Below are positions 1-6,839 of a DNA stretch of 37,622 bases, in pieces (position 1 is the stretch's first letter; each line of letters opens with the position of its first letter). The notes beneath the pieces were generated by a model, which saw only the letters and a program-made list of their open reading frames with translations, was not told where the DNA came from and did no database searches. The DNA is taken from assembly GCA_017469845.1 (NCBI GenBank), contig JAFUFP010000029.1:1-37622 (forward strand), read 5' to 3'. The translations under genes were made by a program, and so were the position numbers. The stretch comes from Bacteroidales bacterium. Its GTDB lineage: Bacteria; Bacteroidota; Bacteroidia; Bacteroidales; UBA932.

Positions 1-210
1 GATGTTGAGGCAGTCGTTGTTCCCTTTGAGTTCCTTGGGACAGTCAGCGAAAGGAGCTCCTTCCCGGAAATCTTTTTCCGAGAGAAAATGGTTCTGGATC
101 ATGGTGCCCATGGCACCGTCTATGACCATTATACGTTTTTGGAGGATGGAAAGTATCTCACCACGGAGGGCTTTCGGATCCTTTGGGGAAATCTTGCTGC
201 TTTCTTTCAT
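1..210 (-). CDS. metH: Methionine synthase, cobalamin-dependent (N-terminal 70 codons, runs off the left edge)
   Basis: This is the N-terminus of the homocysteine S-methyltransferase domain, which in MetH moves a methyl group from methylcobalamin to homocysteine to make methionine in the cytoplasm. The translated 70 residues contain the family-typical DGAMGTMIQ at residues 31-39 and a GNND motif at 63-66, spaced as in MetH. The start ATG at 210 is chosen because a Bacteroidota -7 box lies about 23 bp upstream and the motif spacing fits. Only this end is visible, so it cannot be told whether the cobalamin and reactivation domains are fused or encoded separately. Identification as a MetH-type methyltransferase is strong; full-length MetH is inference. 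Confidence 0.85.
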   Translation of the reverse strand, partial: MKESSKISPKDPKALRGEILSILQKRIMVIDGAMGTMIQNHFLSEKDFREGAPFADCPKELKGNNDCLNI

Positions 211-232
211 CGCTTTGTCACGTCCGAAGATG

Positions 233-240
233 CAAATATA
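233..240 (-). promoter_or_regulatory. Candidate -7 box for metH
   Basis: Read on the minus strand the octamer is TATATTTG, a perfect match to TAnnTTTG, 23 bp before the metH start. No good TTTG -33 element is found at 19-21 bp, so support is partial. Confidence 0.4.
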
Positions 241-333
241 GGGAAAAACAAATCTTCATGCTATTCTTTGCAAGTCTGCAGGTGTTTTTGTCAAACGGCA
301 AATTGATGAAAGTTGTGCGTGTATCTCCTCCTT

Positions 334-492
334 TTATGGCTGATTGAAAGTGGGCCCTGATTCATAACTAATAACTAAGTCGAGAATGACAAAGTCATAA
401 GAAGGAAGAATTCGTGGAAGAGCCTGAAGTTGGTGACCATCAATAAAATCGATTACTACATCCGCATCCAGTATAATCTTCACCTTATTCAT
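334..492 (-). pseudogene. PIN-like third gene of the XRE/ImmA cassette, truncated (52 aa)
   Basis: The start codon lies inside the end of the ImmA/IrrE gene (8-bp overlap), so the two are translationally coupled. The product begins with a hydrophobic strand and acidic residues (ILDADVVIDF, residues 7-16) like the first strand and catalytic Asp of PIN-type nucleases, and reads PIN-like to about residue 40. It then changes character and stops after 52 codons, whereas PIN domains usually have about 130 residues. No continuation in another frame was recognised before metH. Assignment rests on the short N-terminus and on the known habit of Bacteroidota XRE-ImmA pairs to be followed by such a gene. 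It could instead be a genuine small protein. Confidence 0.5.
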
Positions 493-1207
493 CGACACCG
501 GGTTTAATGCAGTTTAGAAGTTCGATCAAATGCCCTTCTGATATCAGACCTGATTCGTAAAGGGTTTGCGCTTTGGAAGAATAGTCACCGATAATTTTTT
601 CGCTGACTTTTGGCTTCTCGAAAACTTCAGTGCAAAGTGAATAGTCCTTGGCCGTCTTCAGTGGTTGAATATTCGACAAACAATCAAACTTTTCTTTCCC
701 TAATCCGAGAATTTTGTCGATACGGAAAAGCATGGCCTTGTATGATACACCGAAGTAATCACACATTACGATGACGTGTGCCGCATTGATGTTGCTTTTG
801 TCACATCCGATCTTTTGCATGATTTCCATGACTCCTGGTCGGGGCATGAGGAAGAAGGATGCGAATGTGTTGGCGTGCCTCTCGACTGGGGACAACGGAT
901 TTGTGACATCACATGAATGGACCTTGAAATCTTTGTCCTCTTGAATATAAAGATGGTACAGTTCATGCGCTATCGTGAAATTCTGCCGTCCACGGACACA
1001 ACGCGAATTGATGAGGATGAAGTTAGTGTCCTGGCCGTACTTGAGGCACATGCCGCTGAAATCTTTGCTCATTTTTGTGAATACCGTAAGTATTCCTTCT
1101 CTGATCAATAGACTTTCAAGGTCTACAGGAAGCTTGTACCCTAAAGAGAATCTCTCTCTAAGATTGAAGGCTTCTGCTTCAATTGTGCTCTCAGCTATTC
1201 TGGCCAT
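485..1207 (-). CDS. ImmA/IrrE-type zinc metallopeptidase (240 aa)
   Basis: This belongs to the ImmA/IrrE (COG2856) group, whose known members cleave a partner repressor of the XRE family. The zinc motif HELYH is at residues 81-85, and the downstream VERHANTFASFFLMP block (108-122) carries the third ligand region typical of these peptidases. The length fits a peptidase domain plus a C-terminal extension of about 90 residues of unknown role. Its start overlaps the end of the XRE gene by 17 bp and its end overlaps the PIN-like fragment, so the three form one operon. The likely substrate is the XRE protein encoded just upstream (inference). The trigger cannot be told from sequence. Confidence 0.85.
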   Translation of the reverse strand: MARIAESTIEAEAFNLRERFSLGYKLPVDLESLLIREGILTVFTKMSKDFSGMCLKYGQDTNFILINSRCVRGRQNFTIAHELYHLYIQEDKDFKVHSCDVTNPLSPVERHANTFASFFLMPRPGVMEIMQKIGCDKSNINAAHVIVMCDYFGVSYKAMLFRIDKILGLGKEKFDCLSNIQPLKTAKDYSLCTEVFEKPKVSEKIIGDYSSKAQTLYESGLISEGHLIELLNCIKPGVDE

Positions 1208-1562
1208 TCTTTTCTATCCTCCTCATTTTGATGTAGTTCTTGACGATTGATTTGAATTTGGAGATTGTTCTGAGGTCTTCGACCGATACTCCGTCAGTCC
1301 TGAATGCGCACACAAGCGTGTCTTTGAGCTGGTCTTCGTTTTCTGAAAAGAATGAAGAAAGTTCTACGCCGAAGAAGTCGCTCAGTTTCTCCAAAGTGTT
1401 TAAAGGAATCTCAATGTCTTTTGTTTCGTACTCGGTATAGGTTGAACGGGCGATCCCCAGAACGTCAGCGACGGTCTCTTGGGTGTATCCCAGTTTCTTC
1501 CTGATTGTTTTGATGTTGTTTTGTATGATTCCCATGCCAGGTGTGTTTGCGTGTTCTTCCAT
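1191..1562 (-). CDS. XRE-family DNA-binding regulator (123 aa)
   Basis: A cro/C1-type helix-turn-helix occupies roughly residues 15-70; the part around LGYTQETVADVLGIARS is the canonical HTH3 signature. A C-terminal tail of about 50 residues follows and probably serves dimerisation or contact with the peptidase. An upstream ATG at 1583 is in frame, but it lies within the predicted -7 box, ahead of the likely transcription start, so the ATG at 1562 is preferred; 1535 is also possible. The gene heads the XRE-ImmA-PIN operon. The AT-rich palindromes at its promoter suggest autoregulation (inference). Confidence 0.85.
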   Translation of the reverse strand: MEEHANTPGMGIIQNNIKTIRKKLGYTQETVADVLGIARSTYTEYETKDIEIPLNTLEKLSDFFGVELSSFFSENEDQLKDTLVCAFRTDGVSVEDLRTISKFKSIVKNYIKMRRIEKNGQNS

Positions 1563-1580
1563 ATGTTTGTTATGGTTCGA

Positions 1581-1612
1581 CAAAATTAAGAATAATTAAT
1601 TCTAAAAACAAA
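1581..1612 (-). promoter_or_regulatory. Promoter of the XRE-ImmA operon with an overlapping palindrome
   Basis: On the minus strand a TTTG -33 element (1609-1612) and a TAATTTTG -7 box (1581-1588) are separated by exactly 20 bp. The -33 element lies in the perfect 14-bp palindrome CAAAATTAATTTTG at 1609-1622, a plausible site for the XRE repressor. Confidence 0.6.
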
Positions 1613-1868
1613 ATTAATTTTGTGATTATAGAGTTAATAAATTAAGAAATAATAAATTAATTCGTAAGTTCTTTCGACATTTTAATAAATTATCGCAGTT
1701 ATAATTTATAATTTGCATTCGGGCGCTTTACTTTGGAATTATGCTCTCATACCGAAAATGGTTTCGTTTTGCCCCTGTCCCTTCGTTTGGACGCAGTTCT
1801 TATGCGAGGTTTCCTCATTGTGGAAATGGGGCGTGTTTTTTGCAGTGAAAATCTAAAAATTTACTCTC
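1613..1868. other. AT-rich intergenic region
   Basis: Apart from the promoter and palindrome at its left edge, this stretch holds no convincing gene. It is very AT-rich up to about 1720, then more balanced. Short hexamer-like sequences resembling -7 boxes occur near 1710-1735 with mismatches, so the nitroreductase promoter is probably here but cannot be pinned down. Confidence 0.4.
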
Positions 1869-2519
1869 ATGGCAGACAATTATCTGGAAAAACGATTCGA
1901 AGAAGTTTTCGGCTCCGGAAGAAAAACAACAAGGACAAAGACGGTGTGGAAAGAGTACAGTTCGCTTGACACTCTTCTTCACCATAACCGTTCCCACAGA
2001 AGCTACGATCCTTCCGATGTGCCTTCGACGGAAGTGCTGCGCAAGATAGTCTGGGTGAATACGATAATCCCTTCCGCAGCCAATCAGCAGGTTCTGCGTT
2101 TCAGGACAGTCTCTTCTCCGGATGAGACTTCGAAGGTCCTTTCCGACATAAAGATGGGAGCCGCTCTTCCCGAACTCCACCTTCCCGTACCCGGGACGGA
2201 ACCTCCGGCATACATCATAGTCATGTCCTCGAAACCGGAGAGCAGGTTTGTTTCGATAGATTTGGGGATTTCACTGCAGAGCATGGCGCTCCGTGCTGTC
2301 GATCTCGGGTATAACGCTCTGATGATATGCAATTTCAATCCGGAGAAGCTGAAAGAGGACTTGTCGCTTCCGTATCTGCCTTTGGCGGTGTTGGCTGTCG
2401 GCAAAGGACAGGATTCGATATACATCAAGCCTTGCAATGAAGGAGACAGCCTCAAGTACTACCGGAAGGACGGGGTGCATTATGTCCCGAAGATAATACT
2501 GGACGACCTTCTGGTATAG
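1869..2519 (+). CDS. Nitroreductase-family FMN oxidoreductase (216 aa)
   Basis: Flavin-dependent NAD(P)H oxidoreductases of this fold reduce nitro compounds, quinones or similar acceptors; the physiological substrate cannot be predicted. The N-terminal FMN phosphate-binding segment HRSHRSYDPSDVP (about residues 40-52) is typical. The central helix with IDLGISLQSMALRAVDLGY (about 136-154) and the following glycine-rich strand are also typical of the family. A polar extension of about 35 residues precedes the core. The next gene starts 49 bp downstream on the same strand and is also a flavoprotein, so the two probably form a redox operon. Confidence 0.8.
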   Translation: MADNYLEKRFEEVFGSGRKTTRTKTVWKEYSSLDTLLHHNRSHRSYDPSDVPSTEVLRKIVWVNTIIPSAANQQVLRFRTVSSPDETSKVLSDIKMGAALPELHLPVPGTEPPAYIIVMSSKPESRFVSIDLGISLQSMALRAVDLGYNALMICNFNPEKLKEDLSLPYLPLAVLAVGKGQDSIYIKPCNEGDSLKYYRKDGVHYVPKIILDDLLV

Positions 2520-2568
2520 TCCGTTTCCGGGGAAGTATCACTAGAAAAACAACAAAGAAAAGGATATC

Positions 2569-3186
2569 ATGAAAGTACTCATCATCAACGGAAGTCCCCG
2601 CAAGAACGGGAACACTTCAGTGGCATTGGCCGAGGTTGCGAAAACCCTCGAAGCCAAAGGAATTGAAACCGAGACTGTCTGGATCGGCACCAAACCGGTC
2701 AGGGGCTGCGCTGCATGCGGAGCCTGCAAGAAGAACCCCGGCAGATGCGTTTTCGATGACGACATCTGCAACCGGATTTCCGCGAAATATTCCGAATGCG
2801 ACGGCCTTGTGGTCGGTTCTCCCGTCTATTACGGACAGCCCAACGGAGCTCTTTTATCAGTGATCCAGAGGTCTTTCCATTCCAATGGGGATGCGATTCA
2901 GGGTAAACCCGCCGCAGCGGTGGCGGTATGCCGTAGGGGAGGCTCTTCCGCTGCCTTCGAGACTCTCAATCTCCCGTTCATGATGATGAATATGCCTATA
3001 GCGACTTCCCAGTATTGGAACATCGTGTTCGGCCGTGAACCCGGTCAGGCAGCTTTGGATGCGGAAGGGCTGCAGACGATGAGAGCGCTTGCGAACAACC
3101 TCGCGTTCCTTCTTGAAGCTACCGGCGGAAAGCCTTCTCCCGGAGCTGAAGGTGAGGACTGGATTCCGACGCATTTCATACGCTGA
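2569..3186 (+). CDS. Flavodoxin-like NAD(P)H-dependent FMN reductase, iron-sulfur-flavoprotein type (205 aa)
   Basis: The N-terminal NGSPRKNGNTS motif (residues 7-17) is the FMN phosphate loop of the NADPH-dependent FMN reductase family. GSPVYYGQPNG near residue 83 forms the second flavin-binding loop. Five cysteines at 47, 50, 53, 60 and 67 form a cluster like that of iron-sulfur flavoproteins, so an Fe-S centre or redox-active disulfide is possible. It likely acts in the cytoplasm as an electron-transfer or azo/quinone reductase. It shares an operon with the nitroreductase-like gene upstream. The acceptor is unknown. Confidence 0.8.
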   Translation: MKVLIINGSPRKNGNTSVALAEVAKTLEAKGIETETVWIGTKPVRGCAACGACKKNPGRCVFDDDICNRISAKYSECDGLVVGSPVYYGQPNGALLSVIQRSFHSNGDAIQGKPAAAVAVCRRGGSSAAFETLNLPFMMMNMPIATSQYWNIVFGREPGQAALDAEGLQTMRALANNLAFLLEATGGKPSPGAEGEDWIPTHFIR

Positions 3187-3220
3187 GACTATTTTCCTGC
3201 GGCAATCTTAAGAAACGATA

Positions 3221-3258
3221 ATCCCGCCTGAAGACTGTTCCGGTCCTTCGGGCGGGAT
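3221..3258. terminator. Hairpin between convergent genes
   Basis: Arms 3221-3233 and 3246-3258 pair over 13 bp with one G-U and enclose a 12-nt loop. It lies 35 bp after the FMN-reductase stop and before the minus-strand AraC remnant, so it can serve both directions. The T-rich flank is better on the minus side. Confidence 0.6.
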
Positions 3259-3283
3259 CGCTCTATTCCTTTTCCGGTGAGGC

Positions 3284-3544
3284 TTATTCGGGTGGAGCGT
3301 ACTGGCTCGGCAGGATGCCGAATTCCTCCTGGAATAGCTTGGCGAAGTATGAAGGGGTGAGTCCCACCATCTGGGCTACAGCCGAAATCTTGTATTTCCC
3401 TTCCTTCAGCATCTCCAGGGAGCGGTTCAGCTTGTACTTCTTGAAGTAGTTCGTGGGAGTCTCTGTTTCCCCGTTACGGAATCCCGTTTGTTCGTTTCCA
3501 TAATTTATTGGAATCCGCAAAACACCGATGAAAGAAAGAGACAA
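3284..3544 (-). pseudogene. AraC/HTCS-type regulator remnant (C-terminal HTH only)
   Basis: From about residue 30 the 86-codon frame matches the end of an AraC-type DNA-binding domain. It has the KLNRSLEMLKEGKYKISAVA helix region and the GLTPSYFAKLFQEEFG recognition helix, ending at the usual ILPSQY position. The first HTH helices and everything upstream are missing, and the first 30 residues do not look like this family. This is therefore the tail of a larger regulator, in Bacteroidota often a hybrid two-component system sensor. The adjoining glycan-active genes make a former polysaccharide-sensing HTCS the best guess, but an ordinary AraC protein is possible. Confidence 0.6.
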
Positions 3545-3625
3545 TATTTATCAATACGTGTAATAGGGTTTATTGAACATTATGCGAACTTTGCAATGTA
3601 CTGAAATCACAAAATGACACTTCAT

Positions 3626-4540
3626 ATGAAAAGATTGTTTCTGAATCTTCTTTTGTCGGCTTTGGCCATCTCGGCCCTTGCCCAGAATCCTCCCCAGGGA
3701 AGACCGCAGGGAGGACCGGGACCCCAGATGGGTCGAACAGAAGAACCCGCCTATGTCACTGTCAAACTTTATCCGGAAGGAGTGCCGGATTCCAACGGAC
3801 TGGAAGGACCCGAAAGGGAGATGTTCGGCGGAAGGATCGGCAATATAACAGATCCGGAACTGCTCGTTTTCCCGGCGAAAGAACCCAATGGCCTTTGCGT
3901 CATAATGTGCCCCGGCGGCGGATACAACTACGTGGCCGCCAAGCATGAAGGAACAGATATGGCCGACTGGTTCAACAGCTTCGGAGTAACTTTCGCTGTC
4001 CTTAAGTACCGAATGCCGAACGGACACTGCGACATCCCGCTGGAAGATGCACTCCGCGCCATGGAGATAATGCGTTCACGCGCCTCCGAATGGGGATACT
4101 CCAAGGTCGGGATTATGGGCGGATCGGCGGGAGGCCATGTGGCGAGCTCCGTTGCGGTGCATTACAATTCCCCTGCGACGAGACCGGATTTCCAGATACT
4201 TCTGTATCCCGTCATCACCACCAAGGGAAGATTCGTTCCCGGAAGGGGCTTCCTTCTTCTCGGGAAGGATGCTACCCAGGAGCAGGCCGACTATTACAGC
4301 AACGAGCTGCATGTGACCCCCGATTGCCCTCCGGCTTTCATCGCCCACAGCTTCGATGACAGGACGGTACCGATTTCGGACAGCATGGATTATGCCTCAG
4401 CCCTTTACAAAAACAAGGTTCCGGTATCCATCCATGTGTATCCCGAGGGAGATCACGGTTGGGGGTTCAGGGACTCGTTCAAATACAAGAGGGAATGGAC
4501 TTCCGAACTCGAGAAGTGGCTCCGGGACTTCGTGAAATAG
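3626..4540 (+). CDS. Secreted alpha/beta-hydrolase, acetylxylan esterase-like (304 aa)
   Basis: An N-terminal signal peptide (MKRLFLNLLLSALAISALAQ) precedes a proline/glycine-rich linker, so the ATG at 3626 is preferred to the in-frame ATG at 3614. The catalytic domain has an oxyanion-hole motif PGGGY (about 96-100), the nucleophile elbow GGSAGG with Ser167, Asp about 245 in FDDRT and His277 in GDHGWG. This arrangement is that of BD-FAE/Axe-type esterases of the hormone-sensitive-lipase-like group, which deacetylate plant xylan in the periplasm or outside the cell. The acyl group is not certain. A GH2 pseudogene follows on the same strand. Confidence 0.8.
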   Translation: MKRLFLNLLLSALAISALAQNPPQGRPQGGPGPQMGRTEEPAYVTVKLYPEGVPDSNGLEGPEREMFGGRIGNITDPELLVFPAKEPNGLCVIMCPGGGYNYVAAKHEGTDMADWFNSFGVTFAVLKYRMPNGHCDIPLEDALRAMEIMRSRASEWGYSKVGIMGGSAGGHVASSVAVHYNSPATRPDFQILLYPVITTKGRFVPGRGFLLLGKDATQEQADYYSNELHVTPDCPPAFIAHSFDDRTVPISDSMDYASALYKNKVPVSIHVYPEGDHGWGFRDSFKYKREWTSELEKWLRDFVK

Positions 4541-4574
4541 ATTCATTCACAACACTGCAAACATACTCTCCGCT

Positions 4575-4912
4575 ATGCGCAAAACTCTATCGCTACTGAT
4601 TCTTCTGTCATCTGTATTCACCCTTTCCGCAAGGGAAAAGATCAGCATCAATGAAGGCTGGAGCTTCTCCAAAAGCATCTCCACCGGAGCCGCCGTCGAC
4701 CAGTTCGCCCGTTACGGAGGAAGAGTGGAGAAGGTGAACCTTCCCCATACATGGAACGCTTCCGATTTCATGAGTACGGAAGGGGTAACCTCAAAACCGA
4801 CAAGTATTCAACGATCATCTGGAAGGATGTCGTACTTTCGGACGGAGTGAACGAGGTTGTCGTGAAGACCGCCCACGGGGATGATTCAGCGGTCTGGAAC
4901 GTCAAGAAATGA
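4575..4912 (+). pseudogene. GH2 beta-galactosidase-like gene collapsed by internal deletion
   Basis: The first 68 or so codons encode a signal peptide and the start of a GH2 sugar-binding domain (NEGWSFSK, then VNLPHTWNASDFM). Near 4783 the sense shifts to another frame. That frame reads NLKTDKYSTIIWKDVVLSDG and ends SAVWNVKK before a stop at 4912, which resembles the C-terminal end of long Bacteroidota GH2 proteins. The middle of the enzyme, including the whole TIM barrel, is absent, so the gene has lost its core and gained a frameshift at the join. An open frame from 4575 to 4850 reads across the join but is an artefact. An assembly collapse is an alternative. Confidence 0.7.
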
Positions 4913-4931
4913 TTCTCTCTTGATCTTGTGG

Positions 4932-5005
4932 GGCAGGCTTTCCTGCCTTCGGGACAAAATGAAAATAGGGGTGACACGCTTACGGCGATCACCCCATTCC
5001 TATTT
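4932..5005. terminator. Two consecutive hairpins between convergent units
   Basis: GGCAGG 4932-4937 pairs with CCTGCC 4942-4947 around a 4-nt loop. GGGGTGA 4968-4974 pairs with TCACCCC 4989-4995 and is extended by AAATA/TATTT across a bulge. They lie between the GH2 remnant and the end of the minus-strand hydrolase gene, where bidirectional termination is expected. Confidence 0.55.
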
Positions 5006-5036
5006 CGGTAAGTGCCCGGAAACCGGGAGAATGCCC

Positions 5037-6710
5037 CTAGTTCGCCGGATGATACTTGAGTTCCTTTGTCTTGGGATCCCTTGACCAGAGTTTGAAGAAC
5101 TCCCACATCATATCCGCCGCCGGTTTGAAGTTCCAGTGGCCGTAGTCGATGATGGCGTTGGCCTGGATAAGAGGCATGTTGTCCTTGTAGAGGCGGCCGT
5201 ATTCCACCACGATGCCTTCTCCCTTGTTGGTCTTGACCTGGCCTCTGTCGCGGAGGTTGACCCCGAAGAGGGGATAGGTCGAGAAATCAGCCTTCTCGGG
5301 GAAGGGGATTCCGTTGAGGCATGCGTAGGTCTTCCATGCCACCCAGACGCTGTTCTGCTCAGCCGGAGAAGGTTCATGGAACCATACTCCGTCGTTGGTG
5401 CCGGTTACGGAGAAGTACGGCATCAGAATCTTGCCGCTTTTCTGCGTAGCGTCATTGATGAGGGATTCCGCGCTGTGACCGAGGTGCTTCATTCCGGGGA
5501 TGATTCCGGCGGAATGGCCTCCGACGGCGGCGAAGATATAGGACTTCTTGATTCCGAGGCCCGTAGCGGTGGCACTACCTGCGGAAAGACCTTCAGCATA
5601 GATCCTTGAAGGATCGATCTGGGGATATTTCTTCAGAAGGAAGTAGATGGTCTCCTCGATTCCGTTGTAGCCCATCTGGGGCTGGCCGTTGCCTTCCCAT
5701 TCCATCTCGACTACGGCGAAGTTCTCCTTTGCCGCAAGTTCCACGAATCCTGAAGTCTCGCTCTGGGTTCTGGGGTCATTGCCATGGCCGTGCAGAAGGA
5801 CAACGAGGGGAACTGATGCCTTGGGAGCGCCCAGGACTGCCTTCGGCATGTACTCGTACCAGAGGAACTTTTCACCGCTTCCCATCACATCCTCCTGGAC
5901 AACGTTCCTTTCGATGCCGAGACGGTCGAACATCGGGTAGGACACAAGTTCGTAGGCGCCGTACTGCTCGAATTTCGCTCCTGTGTACCATGTGTGGCCG
6001 AAGTTGTTGTAGCGGTAGTTGCGGCTCAGGAGCGCATCCCATGAATCCGCGACAATGGCTGAAAGGGAAGCGTTAGCGTCGGGGTTGACGACAACCCGAA
6101 GGAGTTCCTCCTCGGGGTTCGTGTAGACTGCGTTCCTGCCTTCAGCTGAAGTGAGGGTGGCGCCGTCAAGAGTCTTGTATGCGGCAGCGACCTTGGCTGC
6201 GTTCTTCCCTGCGGCATAAACCGGCACGGGAACCGCTCCGGCCGCGATCTTGGAAGGCTTTCCGCCTATGGTGACGATGCCTGCCAGCATGCCGGCATGG
6301 GGAGCGACGCATTTGTTGACGAAGGTGGCGCCGTTTCCTATGGCGATGAGCTTAAGGTTCGAGATGGCGCCGAAATTCTCGATTACGTTTTTGTAGGCTT
6401 CGAAGTCGGCGGCGTCATTCCATGCAGTTCCCTTCGGGGCGACGACCATTACGGTTCCGCCGTATTCCTCCTGGAGGGCGGGAAGTCCGAGCTCGGAGAC
6501 CAGTTTGTCCGCTTGCTCGCGTGAGAGCTTCGCATCCGGATAGACAAGGAAAGTCGGGGCTGTGAAACCGACTCTCCCTGAAAGGTCGTTCCTCGGGGAG
6601 GATACGCTGAAGACTATTTCTTCGGGAATGGCCCTTCTCGGGGGCTGGGCGGAAAGAGAAAGTCCCGCCGAAAGGGCGAGGAGAATGCAGAGAAATTTGA
6701 GTGATTTCAT
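5037..6710 (-). CDS. Secreted two-domain alpha/beta-hydrolase, PHB-depolymerase/CE1-like (557 aa)
   Basis: A signal peptide begins at the ATG at 6710 (MKSLKFLCILLALSAGLSLS), which is preferred over the in-frame ATG at 6749 because it lies downstream of the predicted promoter and gives a proper signal. The C-terminal half has LLHGHGN (about 305-311) as oxyanion loop and the nucleophile elbow GLSAG (about 374-378), as in polyhydroxybutyrate-depolymerase-like and CE1/feruloyl esterases. The N-terminal half also looks like an alpha/beta-hydrolase, but its elbow reads AIGNGAT, with no serine at the nucleophile position. Substrate is unknown; ester-linked groups on plant polysaccharide fit the context. 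It stands alone behind its own promoter. Confidence 0.7.
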   Translation of the reverse strand: MKSLKFLCILLALSAGLSLSAQPPRRAIPEEIVFSVSSPRNDLSGRVGFTAPTFLVYPDAKLSREQADKLVSELGLPALQEEYGGTVMVVAPKGTAWNDAADFEAYKNVIENFGAISNLKLIAIGNGATFVNKCVAPHAGMLAGIVTIGGKPSKIAAGAVPVPVYAAGKNAAKVAAAYKTLDGATLTSAEGRNAVYTNPEEELLRVVVNPDANASLSAIVADSWDALLSRNYRYNNFGHTWYTGAKFEQYGAYELVSYPMFDRLGIERNVVQEDVMGSGEKFLWYEYMPKAVLGAPKASVPLVVLLHGHGNDPRTQSETSGFVELAAKENFAVVEMEWEGNGQPQMGYNGIEETIYFLLKKYPQIDPSRIYAEGLSAGSATATGLGIKKSYIFAAVGGHSAGIIPGMKHLGHSAESLINDATQKSGKILMPYFSVTGTNDGVWFHEPSPAEQNSVWVAWKTYACLNGIPFPEKADFSTYPLFGVNLRDRGQVKTNKGEGIVVEYGRLYKDNMPLIQANAIIDYGHWNFKPAADMMWEFFKLWSRDPKTKELKYHPAN

Positions 6711-6762
6711 ATGTGAAGTGTTTTTGTCGTTTCGTTCCTGTCCGGCCATACGTCGGATAGTA

Positions 6763-6770
6763 CAAATTTA
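6763..6770 (-). promoter_or_regulatory. Candidate -7 box for the secreted hydrolase
   Basis: On the minus strand it reads TAAATTTG, matching TAnnTTTG, about 50 bp ahead of the start at 6710. It abuts the hairpin at 6770-6799, and no clear TTTG -33 box is seen. Confidence 0.4.
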
Positions 6771-6799
6771 GGGATAAAGGTGGAGTTTCCTTTATCCCT
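6770..6799 (-). terminator. Hairpin after the UvrA paralogue gene
   Basis: Arms 6770-6780 and 6789-6799 pair perfectly over 11 bp with an 8-nt loop, 40 bp downstream of the minus-strand uvrA stop. There is no long T run, so termination efficiency is uncertain. Confidence 0.55.
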
Positions 6800-6839
6800 T
6801 TCTTCAGAATAGATGTCAAAATATTCTTTTTGCGTATTT

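Noticed and set aside
4575..4850. Intact 91-residue secreted protein
   Set aside because: The first part is GH2-like and the tail is read in the wrong frame across a deletion, so it is a pseudogene product.
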